DNA of 64,000 bases from Verrucomicrobiota bacterium (GTDB lineage Bacteria > Verrucomicrobiota > Verrucomicrobiia > Opitutales > Opitutaceae), in NCBI GenBank assembly GCA_016222805.1, contig JACRQG010000007.1, positions 599,809 through 663,808 of the forward strand, in the 5' to 3' direction. The notes under the pieces were generated by a model. It was not told where the DNA came from, did not search any database, and saw only the letters and a list, made by a program, of their open reading frames with translations. This document shows, one piece after another, positions 56,069-64,000 of the stretch (the first letter of the stretch is position 1; the number at the start of each line of letters is the position of its first letter). The position numbers and the translations under genes were made by a program.

Positions 56069-57415
56069 TCAACGGGGGGCGAGGATGCGCGCTTTCACGT
56101 CGGGCGGAAGCCGGGCCTGTTCCAGCCACAGTGCGGCGGCCCGCGGATCCTGCGCGCGCCACGCGGCCAGCGCGCCGGCCAGGGCGTTGCTGCGCACCGG
56201 CTCGCCGTCGAGGGATTCGGCCCAACGGACCGCGTCGCGCGGGGCGCGCTGGGCCCACGCGGAGGCGATGGTGGCGAATGCGGCATCTCGGGCGGTGGGG
56301 CTGGCGAGCGCCTCGGCCCAGAGGATGGCCTCCTCCGGCTTGGCGGCGAGGTAGAGGGCGAACTGGCCCGCGATGTAGTCGAGGGCGCCCCCGGGCGGCA
56401 GATCGTGGACGTAGCGGGCAGCCGCGAGCGTGTCTTTCTGTGCCCACACCGACAGCACGGCATTGAGTGCCAGCCATTGGTTGAACTCGATCGGCAGGCG
56501 GCGCGCCCAGGCAAGAGCAGCGGGGACATCGCGCAGCGCAAGGGCGCGGGCGACCTCGCTGGTGGCGAGTGTCTGCACATCTCCCGGCGGGAGCGTGCCG
56601 AGCAGTTCGGAGGCGCGCCGGGGATCCCCGGCGGAAAGGACCTGGAAGGCCAACTGCAGCACGCGTTCGCCGGGCGGGCCGGGCAGTTCCGTGGCCGTCT
56701 CGGCGATGGCCCGCACCGGGTCGCGTGCGGCGAGTTCGCGCAGGACGGACTCCAGGGCCGCCGTGCGATCGCTCCCCGCGGGGAGTTGCCGGGCCCAGTC
56801 CAAGGCCGCGGCCGCATCCTGCCGCGCCCAGGCGTCGGTGAGGGCACGGATCGATGCCTCGCGGGTCTCGCCGGGTGGCACGCGTTGGAGACGTTCGCGG
56901 GCTCGGACGACATCCGTGCGCGCGAACCGATCAAACAACATGGCAAAGAGGTGGCGGTCGTCCGGCTGGGTGGCGAGGTTGAGGGCCAGGTCCAGGGCCT
57001 CCTCGGAGTCGCGCCGCGCCAGCAAGTCGAGCGTCAGGAGCAGTGCTTGGGAGAACAACGGGCCGCGCGTCATCTGGCGGAGATACGCGAGGGCGGCGGG
57101 AAGATCGCGATTCAGGAGGGTGGCGAACTTCGGGAGAAACTCCTGCATCCGCTTCTGCGGTTCGACGACGGCGGCTGCCGCATCGAGTTCGGGCTGGCCG
57201 GACGGTGCCGCGGCGGGAGGTGGGACGGCGGCGGTGGGCGCTCCGGGCCGGACCGACGCTGGGGTTGCCGCTGCCGGTGCGGCCGGGCGGTGGGCGGGGG
57301 AAACCTCTGGCGTGGACGCGCGCCACCACAGGAGCGCCAGGCCCGCGGCAGCGGCGACACCCAGCAGGGGCCAGAGAGCTTTGAACCCGGCAGGAAGAAT
57401 CACGCCTCCATGCAT
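56069..57415 (-). CDS. Membrane-anchored helical-repeat protein (WA/LP repeats)
   Basis: A 448-residue protein. A short N-terminus and one transmembrane segment ([20 protein letters not shown], residues 11-30) are followed by an Ala/Pro-rich linker (to about 85). Then comes an array of ~35-residue helical repeats with the pattern D-x-x-A-A-L-x-W-A-x-x-L-P ([60 protein letters not shown]). This repeat type is frequent in Verrucomicrobiota and Planctomycetota proteins of unknown function. It lies 5 bases upstream of mnmA. The ATG at 57415 is used; a GTG 12 bases downstream is possible. Confidence 0.82.
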   Translation of the reverse strand: MHGGVILPAGFKALWPLLGVAAAAGLALLWWRASTPEVSPAHRPAAPAAATPASVRPGAPTAAVPPPAAAPSGQPELDAAAAVVEPQKRMQEFLPKFATLLNRDLPAALAYLRQMTRGPLFSQALLLTLDLLARRDSEEALDLALNLATQPDDRHLFAMLFDRFARTDVVRARERLQRVPPGETREASIRALTDAWARQDAAAALDWARQLPAGSDRTAALESVLRELAARDPVRAIAETATELPGPPGERVLQLAFQVLSAGDPRRASELLGTLPPGDVQTLATSEVARALALRDVPAALAWARRLPIEFNQWLALNAVLSVWAQKDTLAAARYVHDLPPGGALDYIAGQFALYLAAKPEEAILWAEALASPTARDAAFATIASAWAQRAPRDAVRWAESLDGEPVRSNALAGALAAWRAQDPRAAALWLEQARLPPDVKARILAPR

Positions 57416-57582
57416 GAGGCACGGTGGCGGAGTCGACAAGGCGTGGATTGCCGGGCGGGGCGGATTTGCGGAAAAGTGCGGTCGGCCTGCGGCAGCAAGA
57501 ACCTGCGCTCGACGGCGACCGGCATGATAATTCCCGCTTGTGGCGAAAGCGGTCCGGGAGATGCTGGACCCTCTGCCAACGC

Positions 57583-60033
57583 ATGTCGCATCCGCATCGC
57601 ATCGTTCGGGCCTGGCTGGAGTCGGTCAGTTCCGGGATCATTGAGCTTGATCGGGACTGGGCACGGCGCCACCCGCCGCGTTTCACGCTGGGCGTGCATT
57701 GTCCGACGCCTGGCGGGCTGGCTCCCGCTCCGGCGGTGGTGGTCGGCCGGCTGTTCGGCTACTCCTTCGACGAGGCGGGGACGGTGACCTTTGTGCTGCC
57801 GGAGGAGGAAGGCGGCGGCGTCGACGTGGAGTCCGACCGGCTGTACGTGGGGGGGGATTTCAACGGCTGGCAGGCCGCGGTCGGGCACCCCGAATGGGAG
57901 CTGCGGCCGATGGAGTGGGAGGGGGAACGCGTGTTCGTCTGGCAGGGAGATGCCTCCCGCCTGCGCGTGGAATCCGCCCCGCGGTTCAAGTTTGTCACCG
58001 GCGAACATCACTGGCTCACGCCACCTTCAGGGGCGCCGAACGGCGTGCGGGACGAGTCGGGTCACTTCAACCGCCGGCTCGATCCGGCGCGGACGGGCCG
58101 GCACCTCTGGCGGTTCGCCATCGGTGAAACACTCAATCTCGCCGAACCCTGGTCCGTGAGTTGGGCGGAAGGCTCGGAGGCCCCCGTGCCGCTGGTGCCG
58201 GGAGGGTTTTTTCACCGGCTGAAGACCGACTTGCCCCTCGGGGCCATCGTCCGTGGGGACCAAACGGTGTTTCGCCTCTTTGCCCCGCGTGCTCGCAATG
58301 TGTTGCTGCACGTGGCCCGGGGAATCGGTGAAGTCGGGGCACCTTTGGTGTTCGCCCTGACGCGGCGGCTCGATGCGGATGGGGCGGCCGGCGTGTGGGA
58401 AATCGTCCTCGATCGGAGCCTCCATGGCTGGTGTTACTGGTACACGATCGATGGTGCGTTTGCGGGGTTTGATTCGTCGCAACGGGTGCTCGACCCGTAT
58501 GCGCGGGCGACCGTGGGACGAGAAGGGCCGGGTCTGGTGCTGGATGAGGCCTGGATAGGCCAGGGCGATCGGTCCTTCTCCACACCCGCGTGGCAGGACC
58601 TCGTGATCGCTGAGACCCATGTGCGGGATCTCACGCAGCATGCCCCCGTCAAGACGACGGTCGACGAGCGCCGCGGCTTTGCCGGGTTGCGCCGGTGGGT
58701 GGAAAGCGACGACTTCTACCTCCACCGGCTGGGGGTCAACTGCGTCGAACTGCAGCCCGTGCAGGAGTTCGATAACGCCACCGTGGAGGAGTACCACTGG
58801 GGCTACATGCCGACGAACTACTTCGCGCCCGAGAGTTCCTATGCGCTCGCGCCGGAGAGCGCCTCCGGGGTCAGGGAAATGCAGGAGTTGGTGGCGGCCT
58901 TTCATCGGCGCGGGATGGCGGTCGTGCTCGACGTCGTGTACAATCATGTGGGCGTACCGTCGCACCTCGAGCGGATCGACCGCCTGTACTACTTCGAGCA
59001 GGACTCCACCGGCGCGCTGACCAACTGGAGCGGATGCGGGAACGACCTGCGCGCGCGTTCGGCGATGGCCCGCCGTCTCATCATCGACAGTTGCACCCAC
59101 CTGATCGAGGCCTACGGCGTTGATGGGTTCCGTTTCGACCTCGCGGAACTGCTGGGGGTGGAAGTGCTGCGCGAGATCGAGACGGCCCTGAAGCGGGTGA
59201 AGCCCGATGTGATCCTGATTGCCGAACCGTGGAGTTTCCGTGGCCACATCGCCGGGGCCCTGCGCGACACGGGATGGGCGTCGTGGAACGACGGGTTTCG
59301 GGATTTCGTGCGGGAATACGTGCGGGGCAACGGCGATGCCGCCCGGATGGAGTACTTCCTGCGCGGTTCCCCGTGGTACTTCGCGAAGTGGCCCGCGCAG
59401 ACCGTCAATTACACCGAGTCCCACGACGATCGCACGTGGATCGATGCGGTCACCGAGCGTGCGGACGGGAACGGCTTCCACCCGACCGAGCACGACCGGC
59501 GGCGGACGCACCTCATGGCGGCCCTGCTGTTCATGTCGGTCGGCATCCCGATGATTTCCGCCGGGCAGGATTTCCTCCGTTCGAAGCACGGCGTGAACAA
59601 CACCTACCAGAGGGGCGACCTCAACGCTCTGGATTACCGCAGGTTATACCGATACCTGGGCACGCACGCGTACTTTTCGGACTGGATTGCCTTTCGCCGG
59701 GGTGATTTGGGCCGCCTCCTGCGCCACTGGCAGCGGCCCAGTGAACGGTTCTTCCGGTTCTTCCACGCGCCTGGTGGTCCGGCGTTGGCGGTGCTCTTGA
59801 ATGCCGACTTCTCCCAGGGACCCTCCCGACTCCTGTTTGCGATCAACCCCACCCTGAACGAGTTCACGATCAGCCTGGATACCGCGACGGTGGGGGATCG
59901 TCCCCGGCAGTGGCACATGCTGGCCGACCAGGACCGGTTCTATATTGGAGACGCCCACGGGGGACGCCGGCCGGTGGAGCAACAGCTCTGGCTGCCGCCG
60001 TTGTCGTGCGCCCTCTGGGCTTCGCGTGGGTAG
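57583..60033 (+). CDS. GH13 alpha-glucan debranching enzyme (pullulanase-type)
   Basis: An 816-residue enzyme. An N-terminal starch-binding-like region (YVGGDFNGWQAAVGHPEWEL, about residues 85-110) is followed by a CBM48-like module (TVFRLFAPRARNVLLHVARG). The GH13 barrel has EEYHWGYMPTNYFAPESSYA, the pullulanase YNWGY-type signature. Catalytic residues are D519 (GVDGFRFDLAEL), E548 (ILIAEPWSF) and D615 (YTESHDDRTW). No signal peptide is seen, so it is probably cytoplasmic and acts on glycogen branches. The ATG at 57583 is the first giving a protein-like start. A debranching role is more likely than glycogen branching. Confidence 0.88.
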   Translation: MSHPHRIVRAWLESVSSGIIELDRDWARRHPPRFTLGVHCPTPGGLAPAPAVVVGRLFGYSFDEAGTVTFVLPEEEGGGVDVESDRLYVGGDFNGWQAAVGHPEWELRPMEWEGERVFVWQGDASRLRVESAPRFKFVTGEHHWLTPPSGAPNGVRDESGHFNRRLDPARTGRHLWRFAIGETLNLAEPWSVSWAEGSEAPVPLVPGGFFHRLKTDLPLGAIVRGDQTVFRLFAPRARNVLLHVARGIGEVGAPLVFALTRRLDADGAAGVWEIVLDRSLHGWCYWYTIDGAFAGFDSSQRVLDPYARATVGREGPGLVLDEAWIGQGDRSFSTPAWQDLVIAETHVRDLTQHAPVKTTVDERRGFAGLRRWVESDDFYLHRLGVNCVELQPVQEFDNATVEEYHWGYMPTNYFAPESSYALAPESASGVREMQELVAAFHRRGMAVVLDVVYNHVGVPSHLERIDRLYYFEQDSTGALTNWSGCGNDLRARSAMARRLIIDSCTHLIEAYGVDGFRFDLAELLGVEVLREIETALKRVKPDVILIAEPWSFRGHIAGALRDTGWASWNDGFRDFVREYVRGNGDAARMEYFLRGSPWYFAKWPAQTVNYTESHDDRTWIDAVTERADGNGFHPTEHDRRRTHLMAALLFMSVGIPMISAGQDFLRSKHGVNNTYQRGDLNALDYRRLYRYLGTHAYFSDWIAFRRGDLGRLLRHWQRPSERFFRFFHAPGGPALAVLLNADFSQGPSRLLFAINPTLNEFTISLDTATVGDRPRQWHMLADQDRFYIGDAHGGRRPVEQQLWLPPLSCALWASRG

Positions 60034-61312
<1,279 letters not shown>

Positions 61313-61350
61313 TCGAAGCGCCCAAGTTCCGCCCACGGAACCCTCGGACC

Positions 61351-61377
61351 ACACGGAAATGCAACTTCCTTCCGTGT
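61351..61377 (+). terminator. Hairpin in gap-pgk interval
   Basis: ACACGGAA, an 11-base loop, then TTCCGTGT form a perfect 8-base stem directly followed by TTT. It lies 38 bases after the gap stop and may be a partial terminator that lowers readthrough into pgk. Confidence 0.5.
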
Positions 61378-61385
61378 TTTCCGCG

Positions 61386-61409
61386 GGCCCCCGTGGGCCT
61401 CTTATTTTT
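61386..61409 (+). terminator. Second hairpin with T-rich tail before pgk
   Basis: GGCCC, loop CCGT, then GGGCC (61386-61399) are followed by TCTTATTTTT. The structure ends immediately before the pgk Shine-Dalgarno GGAGG (61410-61414), which lies eight bases before the ATG at 61423. It may be a terminator or attenuator. Confidence 0.45.
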
Positions 61410-61422
61410 GGAGGTTTGATCC

Positions 61423-62685
61423 ATGGCTAAATTCAAAAGCATTCGCGAACTGAAGCTCGCCGGGAAACGCGTCCTGATGCGCGTGGACTTCAACGTCCCG
61501 CAGGACAAGGCGACCGGCGCCATCACCAACAACCAGCGCATCGTGGCGGCCCTGCCGACCATCAAGCACGCGCTCGATCAAGGAGCCTCGGTGGTCCTGA
61601 TGTCGCATCTGGGACGTCCGGATGGCCAGAAGATTGCCAAGTTCTCCCTGAAGCCCGTGGCGGTGGAGCTGGAGAAGCTCCTCGGCCGTCCGGTCAAGTT
61701 CCTCGACGACTGTGTCGGGCCCGCGGTCGAGGCGGCCTGCGCGCCGGGGACCCTGAAGGCCGGCGACGTGGTTCTGCTCGAGAACCTGCGCTTCCACATC
61801 GAGGAGGAGGGCAAGGTCAAGGTGAAGAACCCCGACGGCACCGAGACCAAGCTCAAGGCCGATCCCGCCAAGGAGGCGGCCTTCCGGGCCAGCCTCTCGA
61901 AGCTCGGCGACGTCTTCGTCAATGACGCCTTCGGCACGGCGCACCGCGCGCATTCGTCGATGGTCGGCGTGGCGCTCCAGGACAAGGCGGCCGGCTTCCT
62001 GATGGAGGCCGAACTCAAGGCCTTCGCCGCCGTGCTCGAGACTCCCCAGCGGCCCCTGCTCGCCATCCTCGGCGGCGCGAAGATCGCGGACAAGATTCCG
62101 CTGATTAACAACCTCCTCGAAAAGGCCAACGAGATCATCATCGGTGGCGGCATGGCCTTCACCTTCAAGAAGGAACTCGAAGGCATGGAAATCGGCGCGA
62201 GTCTCTACGATCCGGAGGGCGCCAAGATCGCCAAGGATCTTTTCGCGAAAGCGGCGGCCAAGGGCGTGAAGATCACGCTGCCGGTCGATTTCGTCGTGGC
62301 GGACAAGTTCGACGCCAACGCCACCACGCAAGTCGTGAGCGACCGGCAGGGCGTGCCGGCCGGCTGGATGGGGCTGGATGGAGGGCCGAAGTCGATCGAG
62401 CTCTTCGAGCAGGTGATCGGCCGCTCCCGCACCATCGTGTGGAACGGGCCCTCCGGCGTGTTCGAGTTCGACAAGTTCGCCGGCTCGACCAAGGCGATGG
62501 CGGCGGCGATTGCCAAGGCGACGGCCTCCGGGGCCGTCACCGTTGTCGGCGGCGGCGACACCGCCACGGCGGCGAAGAAGTTCAAGGTGGCCGACAAGGT
62601 CACCCATTGCTCCACCGGCGGCGGCGCCAGCCTCGAGTTCCTCGAGGGCAAGGTGCTCCCCGGCGTGGCGTTCCTCGAAACCTGA
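61423..62685 (+). CDS. pgk: Phosphoglycerate kinase
   Basis: A 420-residue PGK. It begins [20 protein letters not shown], with DFNVPQDK, then [10 protein letters not shown] (substrate-binding R), [12 protein letters not shown] and [27 protein letters not shown], the nucleotide-site [18 protein letters not shown] and the C-terminal [14 protein letters not shown] follow. It makes ATP and 3-phosphoglycerate. The Shine-Dalgarno sequence GGAGG is ideal. It lies between gap and tpiA. Confidence 0.98.
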   Translation: MAKFKSIRELKLAGKRVLMRVDFNVPQDKATGAITNNQRIVAALPTIKHALDQGASVVLMSHLGRPDGQKIAKFSLKPVAVELEKLLGRPVKFLDDCVGPAVEAACAPGTLKAGDVVLLENLRFHIEEEGKVKVKNPDGTETKLKADPAKEAAFRASLSKLGDVFVNDAFGTAHRAHSSMVGVALQDKAAGFLMEAELKAFAAVLETPQRPLLAILGGAKIADKIPLINNLLEKANEIIIGGGMAFTFKKELEGMEIGASLYDPEGAKIAKDLFAKAAAKGVKITLPVDFVVADKFDANATTQVVSDRQGVPAGWMGLDGGPKSIELFEQVIGRSRTIVWNGPSGVFEFDKFAGSTKAMAAAIAKATASGAVTVVGGGDTATAAKKFKVADKVTHCSTGGGASLEFLEGKVLPGVAFLET

Positions 62686-62696
62686 ACCCGGCGCAC

Positions 62697-62748
62697 GGTT
62701 TCCCGGGGTGGCAGCGCAGGCACGACGCCTGCTGCGCCCCGGGAAACC
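62697..62748 (+). terminator. Long hairpin between pgk and tpiA
   Basis: GGTTTCCCGGGG (62697-62708) and CCCCGGGAAACC (62737-62748) form a perfect 12-base outer stem. Within it, GCAGGC, loop ACGAC, GCCTGC (62716-62732) forms an inner stem. No T-tract follows. The structure ends 24 bases before the tpiA ATG, directly at an upstream in-frame ATG (62749), so an mRNA-processing or attenuation role fits better than simple termination. Confidence 0.55.
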
Positions 62749-62772
62749 ATGCCACCCAATCCCCTTTTCCTT

Positions 62773-63543
62773 ATGACCACCCGCAAGAAGATCATCGCCG
62801 GCAACTGGAAGATGAACAAGACGTCCGCCGAGGGCGTGACGCTCGCCCAAGACGTCGTCGCCGCCGTCGGCAAGCAGTCCGATGTCGAAGTCATCGTGTG
62901 CCCGCCGTTCACGGCCATCGAGGCTGTGGGCAAGGCGCTCGAAGGCTCCAATGTGAAGCTGGGCGCGCAGAACATGCACCACGAGGCCAGCGGCGCCTTC
63001 ACGGGCGAAGTTTCGGCCCCGATGCTCCGGGCGATCTTCGCGACGCACGTGATCCTCGGCCACAGCGAACGTCGCACCTATTTCGGTGAGACCGACGCGA
63101 GCGTGAACAAGAAGCTGCTCGCGGCGCTGAAGAACCAGCTCAAGCCGATCTTCTGCATCGGCGAGACCCTGGCCGAACGCGAGGCCGGCTCGACGCTCAA
63201 GGTCGTGCAGACCCAGGTGGAGAAGGGCCTTGAGGGCGTGAGCAAGGAGCAGGCGCCGACGGTGGTCGTGGCCTACGAACCCGTCTGGGCGATCGGCACG
63301 GGCAAGGTCGCCACGACCGAGCAGGCCCAGGAGGTGCATGCCTTCATCCGCGGCCTGCTGGTGAAGCTCTTCGGCGACGCGGCCGCGCAGAAGGTGCGCA
63401 TCCTCTACGGCGGATCGATGAAGCCCTCGAACGCCCCCGAACTGCTCGCCCAAAAGGACATCGATGGCGGCTTGATCGGTGGCGCGGCTCTCGAAGCCCG
63501 CTCGTTCGTCGAGTTGGTGACCGCGGCCGCCGCGGTCAAATAA
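62773..63543 (+). CDS. tpiA: Triosephosphate isomerase
   Basis: A 256-residue TIM. It has the substrate lysine K13 in KKIIAGNWKMNKT, the catalytic histidine in VILGHSERRTYFGE, the catalytic glutamate in VVAYEPVWAIGTGK, and the phosphate-binding LYGGSMKPSNAPEL and GGLIGGAAL. It interconverts dihydroxyacetone phosphate and glyceraldehyde 3-phosphate. The ATG at 62773 matches the family start; an in-frame ATG at 62749 would add eight residues and abut the intergenic hairpin. Confidence 0.97.
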   Translation: MTTRKKIIAGNWKMNKTSAEGVTLAQDVVAAVGKQSDVEVIVCPPFTAIEAVGKALEGSNVKLGAQNMHHEASGAFTGEVSAPMLRAIFATHVILGHSERRTYFGETDASVNKKLLAALKNQLKPIFCIGETLAEREAGSTLKVVQTQVEKGLEGVSKEQAPTVVVAYEPVWAIGTGKVATTEQAQEVHAFIRGLLVKLFGDAAAQKVRILYGGSMKPSNAPELLAQKDIDGGLIGGAALEARSFVELVTAAAAVK

Positions 63544-63551
63544 GGGACGGC

Positions 63552-63578
63552 GATCCGCGGGCGGAAAGCCCGCGGATC
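63552..63578 (+). terminator. Probable terminator after tpiA
   Basis: GATCCGCGGGC, loop GGAAA, then GCCCGCGGATC form a perfect 11-base stem starting 8 bases after the tpiA stop. No T-tract follows, so it may be a GC-rich terminator or a 3'-end stabiliser. Confidence 0.6.
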
Positions 63579-63719
63579 CCCGGTGGTTTCCGGCGCCACA
63601 CCCCCGGTGCAACTGGGGGTGGGCACGGTCCGCCGGCCAGGGCATAGACTTCCGCCGAAGCCTGGAAAAAAATCCTTGCCGTTGGCCGGACGAGTCGCGA
63701 CGTTCCGCCCTCCGCGTTT

Positions 63720-63806
<87 letters not shown>

Positions 63807-63836
63807 TTTTCTCGCCGGAGCAGGGAGGACAAACCA

Positions 63837-64000
63837 GGATCTACACCAAAGGGATCTACGGATCTACACCAAAGTTTGGGGGCAGCCGATTTTTGATGGT
63901 TGGTTGTTGGGCTAAACTAGCCGCACTGAGCGATGACGCGGAGGCGGTAGTTGTTAAAGTTTCTGAAGCCGTAGGCGCGGCGTTGGATTAGTTTCATCTT
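63837..64000 (-). mobile_element. End of an ISL3-family insertion sequence
   Basis: From 63860 the sequence GGATCTACACCAAAG followed by TTTGGGGGCAGCC looks like an ISL3-type terminal inverted repeat (GGNTCTACACCAAA form). A second copy of GGATCTACACCAAAG lies at 63837-63851, and the 8-base GGATCTAC between them (63852-63859) repeats the first 8 bases again. The transposase C-terminus is encoded further in. The element continues beyond the window. It begins about 30-50 bases after tRNA-Tyr. Confidence 0.7.
63917..64000 (-). CDS. ISL3-family transposase, C-terminal fragment
   Basis: The last 27 codons are readable up to a TAG at 63917-63919: KMKLIQRRAYGFRNFNNYRL then RVIAQCG. This K-x-x-x-R-R-A-Y-G-F-R-N-F ending is the C-terminus of ISL3 DDE transposases (PF01610). 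The rest lies beyond base 64000, so intactness cannot be judged. Confidence 0.75.
   Translation of the reverse strand, partial: KMKLIQRRAYGFRNFNNYRLRVIAQCG

Overview
The window is GC-rich chromosomal DNA from a member of the Verrucomicrobiota, most likely the Opitutaceae. This is an inference from the gene families: TonB-dependent receptors with an N-terminal carboxypeptidase-like regulatory domain, many secreted sulfatases, a DUF1080 protein, a sorting tail resembling VPDSG-CTERM, WA/LP-repeat solenoid proteins, and a Bacteroidota-type topoisomerase IV pair. No phage, plasmid or CRISPR locus is seen. The only mobile DNA is the end of an ISL3-family insertion sequence at the right edge.

Left part (1-24.6 kb). 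A truncated TonB-dependent receptor runs off the left edge and is divergent from a LuxR-type regulator. A minus-strand run follows: sulfatase, short-chain dehydrogenase and a YdcF/DUF218 gene that looks broken. Next come a large TonB receptor, a TPMT-like methyltransferase, a secreted FAD oxidoreductase and a DMT-type permease. The two topoisomerase IV subunits (12259-14100 and 19128-21284) are separated by a lipoprotein S41 protease and a third TonB receptor. Then come a sorting-tail exoprotein, a DUF4337-like membrane protein and a Tat-exported aldo/keto reductase-like protein.

Middle part (24.7-40.5 kb). A DUF1080 protein is followed by a 1734-residue secreted protein with seven Ig-like modules. 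Five sulfatases then lie on the minus strand. Four of them (39407 down to 33195) are joined by ATGA or GTGA stop/start overlaps and probably form one translationally coupled operon. With the sulfatase at 3802 the window holds six, all with the C-x-P-S/T-R formylglycine motif, which fits a scavenger of sulfated polysaccharides. No sulfatase-maturing enzyme is present here.

Corrinoid methyl-transfer cluster (40.4-47.6 kb). A corrinoid carrier protein, three different uroporphyrinogen-decarboxylase-fold methyltransferases, a homocysteine S-methyltransferase-type enzyme and a RamA-like [2Fe-2S]/ASKHA reductive activator sit in two divergent arms. This looks like a complete methyl-transfer route from an unknown methyl donor to homocysteine or a folate, and it is the best candidate in the window for an undescribed system.

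Right part (47.7-64 kb). Housekeeping genes follow: an HNH nuclease, a double-ACT protein, obgE, a free-standing MshEN-like protein with a GspE/PilB-type ATPase, a TPR lipoprotein, a group II PLP decarboxylase, mnmA with a helical repeat gene upstream, a pullulanase-type GH13 enzyme, the glycolytic series gap-pgk-tpiA with strong intergenic hairpins, and tRNA-Tyr. A dispersed family of GC-rich palindromes (core GGGGCGACCCCGCCCC, with an outer TGTAGG or CCTACA end) recurs between genes and in two cases lies within the predicted N-terminus of a sulfatase.
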